Positions 36,596-45,270 of a stretch of DNA of 64,000 bases are shown here, one piece after another. Numbering within the stretch: position 1 is the first letter of the stretch; each line of letters opens with the position of its first letter. Position numbers and translations under genes: made by a program. Source of the stretch: an uncultured Luminiphilus sp. (lineage in GTDB: Bacteria; Pseudomonadota; Gammaproteobacteria; Pseudomonadales; Halieaceae). Under the pieces are notes generated by a model. That model ran no database searches and was not told the origin of the DNA. It worked only from the letters and a program-made list of their open reading frames with translations. The stretch is from assembly GCA_943840615.1 (NCBI GenBank), contig CALSVI010000014.1, positions 21,042-85,041 of the forward strand, read 5' to 3'.

Positions 36596-37570
36596 TAGCG
36601 CAACCTCCCTTCGTAATGAATATAGACATCTGTATAGAGCTTATCCGGTGTCGGGTCGGCGGCTGCGTATGTCGTCTCGAAGCCACGGTCGATCTCGGCC
36701 AGGATAGCGGCGTCTATCTCGGCAATGGTCTCGGCACTCAGCGCTGCAGCACGCGAATCCGCCAGAAATCGCGGTATCGGATCGCTCACAGCGCGCTCCT
36801 GCGCCAGCTCGTCCTGATCTCGGTACGCCTGAGGATCGCCCTCGAAGTGGCCGTAGTAGCGGTTGCACACCGCTTCGATTGCCGTGGGGCCGCCACCCTC
36901 TCGGCCGCGCGTGATCGCGCGCTGGCACGCATCGTACATCGCAAAGAAGTCGCTGCCATCCACTACCTCGGCTGGCATACCGAAAGGCGCCGGCGCGCTC
37001 CGCAATGCGGCCGTCTGGCTTCGGGCTTTTAGTAAATTCCGCGTAGCGATTATTTTCGTACATAAAAATCATCGGTAACTGCAACACGACCGCAAGATTC
37101 AACGACTCAGCCACCGTGCCCTGATCGGATGCACCATCACCAATAAACGCCATGGAAACGGCACCGTTACCCAATGTTTTAGCGGTTAGTGCAGCGCCCG
37201 CGGCGATCGGCGGACCGCCACCTACAATCGCGTTTGCACCCAACATGCCTTTGGACATGTCGGCAATGTGCATCGAGCCACCTTTACCGTTGCACAGTCC
37301 ATCCTCTTTGCAGGCTAGCTCCAGCAGCATGGCCTCGATTTCACAGCCCTTAGCAATGCAGTGCCCATGCCCCCGATGCGTACTCGCAATGTAATCCTCA
37401 TTGGTCATATCGAGGCAGGCCGCGACCGCGACCGCCTCTTGATTACGATAAATATGGATAAAGCCGGGCAATTTACCCTGCTGATATTCGGAGCGCATCC
37501 GCTCTTCGAACTCTCGGATCGTTTTCATCAGCCGATAGGCATCGGCCAACTTTTCAGGTGATATGTCCAT
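36595..37570 (-). pseudogene. 2-oxoacid/acetoin dehydrogenase E1 alpha subunit, one frameshift
   Basis: Full-length E1 alpha (about 325 codons). The region GLCNGKGGSMHIADMSKGML and HRGHGHCIAKG are very AcoA-like. The thiamine-diphosphate motif runs GDGASDQG...NN (about residues 145-175). One extra base in a TTTC run near 36984 moves the frame between ERAGAF and GMPAEVVDG; the second part then reads cleanly through YDACQRAITRGREGGGP to the stop. Both sides are well conserved, so this may be a sequence error. First gene of the operon; TonB receptor 2 lies 80 bp upstream on the same strand with a hairpin between. Confidence 0.85.
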
Positions 37571-37610
37571 GAGGTCTCCCCCGAAGGTGATTCAAAGACT
37601 GGTCAAAGAA

Positions 37611-37629
37611 AGGGCCCCAGAGGGGCCCT
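37611..37629 (-). terminator. Hairpin after TonB receptor 2
   Basis: AGGGCCCC and GGGGCCCT form an 8-bp GC-rich stem with a three-base loop. On the minus strand it lies 21 bases after the receptor stop and is followed by TTCTTTG. It is a likely terminator or attenuator between the receptor gene and the E1alpha gene. Confidence 0.65.
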
Positions 37630-37650
37630 AAGAATACTGCCATGGATCGA

Positions 37651-40173
37651 TCAGAAACTGTATCCGACCTGGATACCGTATTCGCGCGGTGGTCCGAAGC
37701 GAGAGAAGTTCCACAACGTCGCAACCGGGTTAGCCGATACGCGATAACGTTCATCGGTGAGGTTCTTACCGTAGACCGAGACTTCAAAGCCCTGAGTGCC
37801 GGTATAAGTGATGTATCCATTTACCAGCGTTCTCTCCTCAAGCTGAGTATTACCCTTCTGCTTGATCACCGGATTGTCAGCGGTTCCACCCTGGAAATTA
37901 GCGGGGAACGAGCTAGTCTGAGCGCCGTCCTGATAGTGCATATTCACGTTGTAAGTGAGCATGGCACCACTGGTGAGATCCTGAAAGTAGCTCACACCCA
38001 AGCCGTAATTAAGTTCAGGTGAAAATGGCACTTCAAGGCCGCTCAGGTCAGGATTGAGTTGACCACCGGCACCCGATATACCAAGGTCGCCAGGGTTGAT
38101 GCCCGGTCGGTAGTCATCATACTCATGATCCAACCATCCGAAGTTGCCGTCGATTCGCATATTGTCCGTAACGGCCCACTGCATCTCAACTTCAACACCT
38201 TGCGCTGTGGATTCACCCACATTGACCGCCTGAGTCTCCTGGAAGTCGTTACCGGCCGCATCCTTGATGGTCACAACGGTGTCACGCTGAAGGCTCTCAT
38301 AGGTGGTGTTGAAGTAGGCCGCATTCAACCGCATAGTGCCGTCGAGCAGATCAGCCTTGAGACCAAACTCTATATTCTCGTTCTCCTCTGCATCGTAAGC
38401 CGCGCAAGAGCTCGGCGAGCCGCAGGTCTCGGAGAAACCACCCGCGACAAAGCCCGTCGCGAAGCTCGCATATGCCATCAAGTCATCAGTAAACTTATAA
38501 TCGGCTACGACACGGAAGGTCGTCTTGGTCCACGTTTCTGAGTTCTTCTGGACGTTACCGAAGGCCGACTCCGGCAGCGGGTTGGTAAAGGGCCCCTGAG
38601 CCTGATCCAAGGTAATAAAGTTACTGACGGGATTCGCGGCGGTACCCAGGTTTTGGCGGACGAAGTCCTTTTCGTCATGGGTATAGCGAAGGCCACCGGT
38701 CAGAGTCAGGCGATCAGTCACTTCAAACGACCCATCGGCGTAAGCAGCCCACGTTTTTCGGTCTTGGGTGGTGTACTGAATTTCAAAGGTATCCCGGTAA
38801 AAATCGGCACCCGCCAAGGGCAGGAAGAAACCGAGACTCGCAAAAACGTTGAATTCGAGATCGTCCGTGTACGAAGCGGCACCCGCGACAAAGTTAAAGG
38901 GTCCGTCATACTGACTGGCGACTCGCAACTCCAGCTGGGTAGTGTCTCGGGTCGTATTCCGGCTCGCGTCATACAGCGACGTGTAGGCCTCACCGGTATA
39001 GGTGCTGGCCAGAATCTCGTCCTGATCGCGCATGCCGGTAATCGCTTTAACGATGTAGTTACCCAGATCAAATTCCATATTCAGGTAGATGCCATCGGCG
39101 TCTATCTGGTGCCCACTGTTCATGTCGATCAGCGAGTTTTGGGTGTAGCTTTGTCCCGTGATAAAGGGCTCGCTAATGCCCTGAGTCTGGTAACCCGGGA
39201 AGCCAATGAGGGGCCAGATATAGCCCTCTCCGTCTGGTGTGTCGTTCGCCGTGGCGGGCGTCTCAGAGTCGTCATCCACATATTCGAAGATGAGGTCTGC
39301 GGCCATCCAATCGTTGGGCTCCCACCGGAACTTCAGTTTGCCGGCGAGTACGTCTTTACCGCCGATATTGCTGCCATCACCGGTCGTGGGGTAGGTGGAG
39401 CGAATGCTGTCAGTCGAAGGTGAGCTGGGATCACCCGTCACCTCGCTACAAGCAAAACACAGTAGGTCACCGCCCATTGGCTTGGAATTGGTCCAGAAGC
39501 CGTCTGTATAGTCTCGAATCACTGATAGGCGCGCTGCCAAGGTGTCGCCCAAGGGTACGTTGATAGCGAACTTGAACTTTTCAATATCGCTATCATTACT
39601 GGTGTACTGACCGTAGTTTACTTCGAACTTACCGCCAAGCTCTCCACCCACTTCAGGTTTGATCGTGGTGAACGCAATCGCGCCGCCGGTTGTGTTCTTG
39701 CCAAACAACGTGCCCTGTGGACCACGGAAGATCTCGACCTGCTCGATATCGAATACTTCAACAAACTGGGACTGCACGTGGTTAAAGGCATAATCGTCGA
39801 CCGTCAGGCCAACAGAGGGATCCTTGGTGACCAGAATCGAGATAAAGCCCGTGCCACGCATGCCGCCGGCAATCGCGTTGAAACCATTCTGCGGTGTAAG
39901 CGTAACGTTAGGGGAGAGCTGCGCGAGCTCCGTGACGTCATTCTGGAAAGTCTTCTCCAACTGTGCGGCTGTAATCGTGCTCACCGCAATCGGCAGGTCC
40001 TGCTGCTGCACATCACGTTTAGTGCCGGTCACGATGACTTCCTCTAATGAAGAAGCTGAGACCTCGTCATCGTCTTGAGCCAGCGCAGGCAGTGCCTGTG
40101 TACCGATGGCTACTGCAATCGAGAGAGCTATTTTTCGGGCAGGGAAACCCCGACTCTGAGAGTTTATCGTCAT
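37651..40173 (-). CDS. TonB-dependent receptor 2
   Basis: Outer-membrane receptor of 840 residues. Signal peptide 1-32 (ends ALAQ), TonB-box/plug start SLEEVIVTGTKRDVQQQDLP, plug motif GPQGTLFGKNTTGGAIAF, barrel ending YGIQVGYSF with terminal Phe. A cysteine pair occurs in LLCFACSEV (about residue 237). Unlike receptors 1 and 3, it has no clustered tyrosines and no sulfotransferase beside it. It sits upstream of the E1alpha-E1beta-quinohemoprotein-E2 operon on the same strand, which suggests uptake of the substrate of that pathway. AGGAAC upstream supports the ATG at 40173. Divergent from an M24 gene over a 186-bp region rich in repeats. Confidence 0.93.
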   Translation of the reverse strand: MTINSQSRGFPARKIALSIAVAIGTQALPALAQDDDEVSASSLEEVIVTGTKRDVQQQDLPIAVSTITAAQLEKTFQNDVTELAQLSPNVTLTPQNGFNAIAGGMRGTGFISILVTKDPSVGLTVDDYAFNHVQSQFVEVFDIEQVEIFRGPQGTLFGKNTTGGAIAFTTIKPEVGGELGGKFEVNYGQYTSNDSDIEKFKFAINVPLGDTLAARLSVIRDYTDGFWTNSKPMGGDLLCFACSEVTGDPSSPSTDSIRSTYPTTGDGSNIGGKDVLAGKLKFRWEPNDWMAADLIFEYVDDDSETPATANDTPDGEGYIWPLIGFPGYQTQGISEPFITGQSYTQNSLIDMNSGHQIDADGIYLNMEFDLGNYIVKAITGMRDQDEILASTYTGEAYTSLYDASRNTTRDTTQLELRVASQYDGPFNFVAGAASYTDDLEFNVFASLGFFLPLAGADFYRDTFEIQYTTQDRKTWAAYADGSFEVTDRLTLTGGLRYTHDEKDFVRQNLGTAANPVSNFITLDQAQGPFTNPLPESAFGNVQKNSETWTKTTFRVVADYKFTDDLMAYASFATGFVAGGFSETCGSPSSCAAYDAEENENIEFGLKADLLDGTMRLNAAYFNTTYESLQRDTVVTIKDAAGNDFQETQAVNVGESTAQGVEVEMQWAVTDNMRIDGNFGWLDHEYDDYRPGINPGDLGISGAGGQLNPDLSGLEVPFSPELNYGLGVSYFQDLTSGAMLTYNVNMHYQDGAQTSSFPANFQGGTADNPVIKQKGNTQLEERTLVNGYITYTGTQGFEVSVYGKNLTDERYRVSANPVATLWNFSRFGPPREYGIQVGYSF

Positions 40174-40219
40174 GGCATATGTTCCTGTTGATTTTGTTTT
40201 AATTTATTCTGGATGCTTC

Positions 40220-40247
40220 AAGCTAACGGAAGACCTCTCCGTAGCTT
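40220..40247. promoter_or_regulatory. Imperfect dyad upstream of TonB receptor 2
   Basis: AAGCTAACGGA and TCCGTAGCTT pair over 10 bp with one bulged A and a seven-base centre. It lies 47 bp before the receptor start and could be an operator over its promoter or a 5'-leader hairpin. Confidence 0.4.
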
Positions 40248-40269
40248 GCTGAACACCAGCAAGTTTCAG

Positions 40270-40286
40270 AATACTGTTAAAGTATT
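40270..40286. promoter_or_regulatory. Short AT-rich palindrome in receptor 2 / M24 intergenic region
   Basis: AATACT-GTTAA-AGTATT is a perfect 6-bp dyad with a five-base centre, a size and composition usual for a dimeric repressor or activator site. It lies centrally between the two divergent genes. Confidence 0.4.
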
Positions 40287-40308
40287 GTCCGTACAAGCAC
40301 CAAAAAAT

Positions 40309-40330
40309 GCACTGCAAAAGCACTGCAAAA
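40309..40330. repeat. Tandem 11-bp direct repeat before the M24 gene
   Basis: Two adjacent exact copies of GCACTGCAAAA, one helical turn apart, about 30 bp before the M24 start codon. The spacing would put bound regulators on the same DNA face. Confidence 0.5.
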
Positions 40331-40359
40331 GCGCCAAAACTAGGCTGGAACTGGCAGAA

Positions 40360-41628
40360 ATGAATAGCTATCCCGAGAAAATCAAGCGCATCAGAACTCA
40401 ATTGACCGTCGCGGGTGCCGCGGGTGCCGTGCTCAGCACGCAAGACAATGTTTTTTATGCCACGGGCTTCAGCTCGGTGATGGATGGATGGCAGCTGGCG
40501 GAACCTATTGCCGCCGTGTTTGTCCCTGCTGACACAGCATCGCCCGTGGTGCTCATCCTGCCCGAAGCGAGTGTCATCTCCCCCATTGTGTCCGAGCGAG
40601 GTGGACACCCCGTCTACTATGACCGCCTCGCGACCTTCGACATGCTGAATTTTTGTGAAACCGCGCGCGCCGAAGATGCACACCTCGCGCTACCCGAGGA
40701 TCTGCTGGCAGAGCTGGGTGAGGTAATGGAGCGGGTGGAGGGCGACTGTAGGCCCGACATTATTCAGACAATCGCCGCATCACTCTCCCGTCACGTGGCC
40801 AAAAATAATCTGATTCTGTTTGATGATCTGCGGGTGGCTGCTCATGTCGAGACATTCAATGGTCAATCAACAGGCGACGCCCTGGAGGCCATGTTCGCCG
40901 CTCGCGCCGTCAAGACCGAAGACGAGCTCGACACACTTCGAGAGAGTGGGCGCATTGCGGACGACATCATGGCTTACACCATTTCGCAACTGGGCATTGG
41001 CAAGAGCTGGAGCGAGGTGGAGAAGCAGGTCGCACATTTTATGATCGATCACGACGTAGACCCCCTTCCGGGGAGCCCGATGCTGTTCGGTGGCGCCTAT
41101 GATCTGGTCTTTCGACCTGACCTGTTCCGCACGCCGGTCAGCCTTCCCTTCAAAGGCGGCGAAATTGCCATTCTCGAAACCCAGGGGCGCTACAAAAATT
41201 TCTGGATAGACATCAATCGAACCGCCCACATCGGGCCCGCGACCCCCGCCTACCGACATCAGTTCAACGCCGTCAGAGCAATCTTTGAGACGATCAGCGC
41301 GCGCCTCAAGCCCGGGGCCAATACTGCAGAGATCTGTGCCTTCCATGACATCCCCGCAGCGCAACGCCTCGACCCACCCGAAAAACTGCTGGTGGTGGCA
41401 CATTCTGTTGGGCTGGTCCCGCTGGAGAGCCCCGTAAAGTACCCGGGAACTGGTTTGCATGGCGCCAAAGAGGGGTTTGTGGTCGAGCCGGGCATGGTCA
41501 TCAGTATCGACTGCCTCTATTTCGGCAGCAGACTGGGCCCTTCGCACATGGAAAACGTCTTTATCGTTAATGAGACAGGTGCAGAGCCGCTGTATCAATT
41601 TCCGTTGGATCTAGCGGAGACCGCCTGA
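40360..41628 (+). CDS. M24-family (Xaa-Pro peptidase/creatinase fold) protein
   Basis: Soluble two-domain protein of 422 residues: an N-terminal creatinase-like domain (1-170) and a C-terminal pita-bread domain. Expected metal ligands of M24 peptidases appear altered: Glu273 (ILETQG) in place of the first Asp, Asp284 kept (WIDINRT), His348 kept (AHSVG), Asp384 in place of Glu (ISIDCL), Glu398 kept (HMEN). It may bind metal in an unusual way, or act as a non-peptidase hydrolase such as creatinase or DMSP lyase relatives do. ATG at 40360 is chosen because family homology begins there; the longer frame to 40213 crosses the intergenic repeats. Divergent from TonB receptor 2. Confidence 0.8.
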   Translation: MNSYPEKIKRIRTQLTVAGAAGAVLSTQDNVFYATGFSSVMDGWQLAEPIAAVFVPADTASPVVLILPEASVISPIVSERGGHPVYYDRLATFDMLNFCETARAEDAHLALPEDLLAELGEVMERVEGDCRPDIIQTIAASLSRHVAKNNLILFDDLRVAAHVETFNGQSTGDALEAMFAARAVKTEDELDTLRESGRIADDIMAYTISQLGIGKSWSEVEKQVAHFMIDHDVDPLPGSPMLFGGAYDLVFRPDLFRTPVSLPFKGGEIAILETQGRYKNFWIDINRTAHIGPATPAYRHQFNAVRAIFETISARLKPGANTAEICAFHDIPAAQRLDPPEKLLVVAHSVGLVPLESPVKYPGTGLHGAKEGFVVEPGMVISIDCLYFGSRLGPSHMENVFIVNETGAEPLYQFPLDLAETA

Positions 41629-41642
41629 GACCACGAGCAGGT

Positions 41643-42566
41643 CTATCCCGCCAGACTCAGATGGTAGCCAAAGCGTGGGAACCACACCTGCGCCTCGAGC
41701 CCCGGCAAAGGCTCGACAGCCAAAACCGCTTGTTCACGATCCACCGCCAGCAGGCGTCCCGCCACGCTACCCCGATCAGCCGAGCCCGCAGACACCTGAA
41801 CGGCATCTCCAAGCCATTCGCTCAAAGGCTCCTCAGCTGGAGTATCAGGCAACCGCCGCTTCTGACCACTCTTGATCGCGTCCCACGCCACCTCCATCGT
41901 CGCGTCCTCGCGGGTGCCGATACCTAAAGCCTCCACCCGTTGGTACCAGGCGACCAATGCGGGGAAAGCTTCCACGATCGGAACCAGATCAGGCAGCGCA
42001 CTGTAGATCATCCACACCATGCCCCAAACATGAATGTCCGCACTGTCAGCCTGCGCCCCACCTAAAAATAAACCGTTGAGCCCCAACTGCGCGTGAACGG
42101 CGCCAAGATAGGCGCGCAACTGACTGCAACGATCGGGGTCTCCTATCTCGAGGGTGTCAAAGTCGACGTCCGGAAAGACCTGCTTTCTATCAGCAAGAAA
42201 ATCCGCATCCCACCTACTCTGGTAGGTCGCCAGCGCGGAATGCAGCAGCGGGACAAACAGGCGCTCACCCCATGCATAGAGCGCCGCATCAACCAAGGGG
42301 CCGCGCGCATTGATCAGCGGGCCGTCAGGCGCAGACTGGTCGATTGCCCTCGCGACCATCCAATTATCAATAAAGACATCCGCTCCGATCTGCAACACCG
42401 GCGTACCCCGGTAACCGCCCGTGAGCTGCTCCACATCGGGCTTGGGCGCAATCATGGGCATCTCAACGCTCAGCCATGACAGGCCTTTTAGGCCCATCAT
42501 CTTCTGCGCCTTTTGTGAAAACGGCGAAATATCGTATTGATGCAGGATCAGGTTTGTCGTGGTCAT
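41643..42566 (-). CDS. Glutathione S-transferase family protein
   Basis: Cytoplasmic GST-like protein of 307 residues. Residues 5-80 are a thioredoxin-fold GST domain (LHQYDISPFSQKAQKMMGLKG with Ser as candidate catalytic residue; GGYRGTPVLQIG holds the cis-proline; FIDNW the glutathione gamma-glutamyl contact). Residues 90-230 are the helical GST C-domain, and the last 80 residues are an extra small domain with a beta-rich pattern (VAGRLLAVDREQAVLAVEPLP). The ATG at 42566 has AAGGAG eight bases before it. Convergent with the M24 gene (14-bp gap) and divergent from the LuxR gene. Substrate unknown. Confidence 0.8.
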   Translation of the reverse strand: MTTTNLILHQYDISPFSQKAQKMMGLKGLSWLSVEMPMIAPKPDVEQLTGGYRGTPVLQIGADVFIDNWMVARAIDQSAPDGPLINARGPLVDAALYAWGERLFVPLLHSALATYQSRWDADFLADRKQVFPDVDFDTLEIGDPDRCSQLRAYLGAVHAQLGLNGLFLGGAQADSADIHVWGMVWMIYSALPDLVPIVEAFPALVAWYQRVEALGIGTREDATMEVAWDAIKSGQKRRLPDTPAEEPLSEWLGDAVQVSAGSADRGSVAGRLLAVDREQAVLAVEPLPGLEAQVWFPRFGYHLSLAG

Positions 42567-42685
42567 AATGATGACTCCTTGCAATGCCGCCAAACCCTGA
42601 CGCCGTCTGGTGTGATCGTCAAGGGTGCCGATAGGCTCCCGTAAAAAGTTTGAGTGTCTCGGGGCTGACCGGCTAAGCTTGGGCG

Positions 42686-43519
42686 ATGAATGCCTTAGCC
42701 GCTTTTTCCCAAGTCGTTAAAGATGCCACCTCTCAGCTGGGAGAATCTGACTTTGCGCAGGTAGTGAGCAATGGCATTCGAGAATTGATAGCAGCCGATG
42801 ACACCTCGCTGATTCGCTACCTCGACGCAGGGCCGCCTGTGATCGAGTACACCTTGCCGACGAAGCGGCGGGGAAAAACGATACTGGACCGCTACGTGAA
42901 AGGCCCTTTTTTGCTCGATCCCTTTTATCGCGCTGCTGAAGTAGAGGGGCGTTTTGGCGTATTCCGACTGAGTACACTGGCGCCCAGCGGGTTCAAAGAG
43001 AGCGAATATTTTCGCACGTGGTACCACGAATGTAGCTTTCAGGATGAGTGTGGGCTGCTAATCAAGCTCAACAGCGGCTCTATTAATCTCGCTTTGGGTA
43101 TGACCGATGGCAGCCGCAGATTCTCCAAGCGCCAAGTTGATCAACTTGAAGCCATCTTTCCTGCAGTAGAGGCCTTGGTGCGTCGACACTGGAGTGCACC
43201 CGCGCCCACTGCTGAAAATTCAGGCCTGCGCGAACGACTGCAGAAGGCGCTGGGCGCTTTCGGTTCCTCACTCCTCACGCGGCGCGAACAACAGGTGATC
43301 GAGCTGGTGCTGCTCGGGCACAGCACCCGGCTCGTCGCCGAAAAGCTCGGCATCTCCGCCGAGACGGTCAAACTGCATCGCAAGCACGCCTACGCGAAAC
43401 TGGATATCTCGTCTCAGGCTGAGCTGTTTTATCTCTTTGTGGATGCCTTGGCGAGCCATACGGGGGATAGCGGTGCGGACCCGCTGACCAGTTATCACCA
43501 TCAGCGCGCACGGGGTTAG
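42686..43519 (+). CDS. LuxR-type transcriptional regulator
   Basis: A 277-residue regulator. Residues 1-170 form an alpha/beta sensor domain with no phosphoacceptor pattern, and residues 197-257 are a LuxR HTH: LTRREQQVIELVLLGHSTRLVAEKLGISAETVKLHRKHAYAKL. The N-domain resembles autoinducer-binding or PAS-like sensors only loosely; I cannot name its ligand. It is followed after five bases by TPR-sulfotransferase 2 and then by TonB receptor 3, so it probably controls that module and may respond to the substrate imported by the receptor. Confidence 0.85.
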   Translation: MNALAAFSQVVKDATSQLGESDFAQVVSNGIRELIAADDTSLIRYLDAGPPVIEYTLPTKRRGKTILDRYVKGPFLLDPFYRAAEVEGRFGVFRLSTLAPSGFKESEYFRTWYHECSFQDECGLLIKLNSGSINLALGMTDGSRRFSKRQVDQLEAIFPAVEALVRRHWSAPAPTAENSGLRERLQKALGAFGSSLLTRREQQVIELVLLGHSTRLVAEKLGISAETVKLHRKHAYAKLDISSQAELFYLFVDALASHTGDSGADPLTSYHHQRARG

Positions 43520-43524
43520 CTGGC

Positions 43525-45105
43525 ATGACCAACGCCGAGCAAGATGTGTCCCGGCTAATGCAGGAGGGCTTTGATGCCTTGAACCGTGGCCAACTGGATG
43601 TCGCGGCCAAAGCCTGCCAAAGCGCGCTGTCACAGCGCCCGGATCTCGCCCCCGCCCATTTTCTCGTTGGCCTGGTGGCAATAGAGGGGGACGAGCGCCG
43701 TGTCGCTCATGAGGCATTCAAATCCGTGGTCAAGATCGATCGCGATCATGCGGCAGCATGGGCGCAGCTGGCGCGTCTCAACGCGAGCGAAGGGCGCATC
43801 GCACTCGCTGAATCCGCCCTCAAAGAGGTGCGACGCATTCAGCCCTCTGACCCGGCAGTGCTGGACCTCACCGGTACCGTGCTCAACCAGTTGGGCGAAT
43901 ACGAGACCGCCAAGGCCTTTTTTGCCCGCGTGAATCAACAGGCGCCAGGCAAGACCGGATACATGATGAATCTGGCGAACGCACTGGTATTCAACGGGGA
44001 CATTGATGAGGCGGCCGATCTGTTCAAAGAGGTCATTCGCCTCGATCCACGGAGCGCCCAGAGCCACTGGGGCCTGGCCAATGCCGTGAAGGCACAGGAC
44101 GACCAGCACATCGCGCAGATGCGGGACCTAGCGGAGCACTACCCAAAAAATCCGCGAGCGCAAGGCTTTCTCTATTACGCCATCGGCAAAGAGTGCGAGG
44201 ACCTACAGGACTGGAATGGGGCATTTGAAGCCTTCTCGGTCGGGGCCGCAGCGCGGCGTCAAACCGTCGAATTCGAGGAGGCGGCCGAAGTGGCCATGTT
44301 CGAGCTCATTCGTGAGCGCTTCAATGCAGCCTGGCTAGCCACACAACCACCGGGCAATCCTGATGACTCACCGACTTTTGTGTTGGGTCAGCCGCGCACC
44401 GGGACGACGCTGATCGAGCGCGTGATCACCAGCCATTCGCAGGTGCACTCAGCCGGTGAATTACAGCAGTTTGGCCTCGCCACACGCCGCGTCTCCAAAC
44501 ATATCGATCGACGCCGTTTCTCGGCAGAGCTCTTCGGTGCCGCCGCCGAAGCGGATCCGCGCGCCATTGGCGATATGTACCTTCAAACGAGCGCACGTAT
44601 GCGGGGCAAAACCCCTCGGTTCGTCGACAAGCTACCGGTAAACTATCTGCACCTGCCGCTGATTCTCTCCGCGCTGCCCAACGCACGGATTGTGCACCTT
44701 GTGAGGGGCCCTATGGACGCCTGTTTTGCCAGCTTCAAACAGTTGTTCGCAGATGCCTATTTGCATTCGTACGAACAGCAGGAAATGGCGCGGCACCACA
44801 TTCGCTATCGCCAATTGATGGATCACTTCCGACAGGAGTTCCCGGGGCGCTTTATCGAAGTCAGCTATGAGGATGCGGCCCGAGATCTCGAGCCTCACGC
44901 CAGAGCCCTGATTGTTGCGCTGGGGCTCGAATGGGAAGACGCCTGCCTCAATTTCCATGAGAGCGATGCGGGTGTTGCCACCGCCAGCGCCGTGCAGGTG
45001 AGGGAGCCCGCCCACACCCGGTCAATCGGGCGTTGGCGGCAATACGAGACCCAGCTCTCCCCGATGTGCGAGACGTTGGCACAGGCGGGCGTTCCGCTCG
45101 ACTGA
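43525..45105 (+). CDS. TPR-repeat sulfotransferase 2
   Basis: Predicted cytoplasmic protein of 526 residues without signal peptide. Residues 5-245 hold about six tetratricopeptide repeats, fewer than in the paralogue at 20855. Residues 283-515 are a Sulfotransfer_3 domain: PAPS 5' loop LGQPRTGTTLIERV (287-300), Glu312 in SAGELQQF aligned with the catalytic base of tyrosylprotein sulfotransferases (GEET context), and the 3'-phosphate motif LVRGPMDACFASF (392-404). It would sulfate a protein or other hydroxyl. It starts five bases after the LuxR gene and precedes TonB receptor 3 by 165 bp on the same strand. Sulfation of tyrosines is inference from motif position. Confidence 0.88.
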   Translation: MTNAEQDVSRLMQEGFDALNRGQLDVAAKACQSALSQRPDLAPAHFLVGLVAIEGDERRVAHEAFKSVVKIDRDHAAAWAQLARLNASEGRIALAESALKEVRRIQPSDPAVLDLTGTVLNQLGEYETAKAFFARVNQQAPGKTGYMMNLANALVFNGDIDEAADLFKEVIRLDPRSAQSHWGLANAVKAQDDQHIAQMRDLAEHYPKNPRAQGFLYYAIGKECEDLQDWNGAFEAFSVGAAARRQTVEFEEAAEVAMFELIRERFNAAWLATQPPGNPDDSPTFVLGQPRTGTTLIERVITSHSQVHSAGELQQFGLATRRVSKHIDRRRFSAELFGAAAEADPRAIGDMYLQTSARMRGKTPRFVDKLPVNYLHLPLILSALPNARIVHLVRGPMDACFASFKQLFADAYLHSYEQQEMARHHIRYRQLMDHFRQEFPGRFIEVSYEDAARDLEPHARALIVALGLEWEDACLNFHESDAGVATASAVQVREPAHTRSIGRWRQYETQLSPMCETLAQAGVPLD

Positions 45106-45126
45106 GGCCAAAACACCCTCTCCAGG

Positions 45127-45147
45127 TACCCCCTCTGGGGAGGGGTA
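45127..45147 (+). repeat. GC-rich stem-loop between sulfotransferase 2 and TonB receptor 3
   Basis: TACCCC and GGGGTA pair around CTCTGGGGA, a 6-bp stem that can also pair in a shifted register. It lies 21 bases after the sulfotransferase stop. No T-tract follows, so attenuation or mRNA processing is as likely as termination. Confidence 0.35.
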
Positions 45148-45270
45148 TACAGCGGAGCAAGATAGCGCGAAACTTACACGCAGCGCGACCCTAGCATGCG
45201 ACGATAACGAGCGCCCGAGGAGCATGATCAAAGCTCCCTCGGCGCGAAGAAGAAACAACGGAGGCCCACC

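Noticed and set aside
36982..36986. Programmed frameshift in E1alpha at the TTTC run
   Set aside because: E1alpha families are not known to use recoding, and similar indels occur in three other genes without a shared slippery site.
40309..40330. Start of a CRISPR or satellite repeat
   Set aside because: Only two 11-bp copies with no spacer; more like paired regulator sites.
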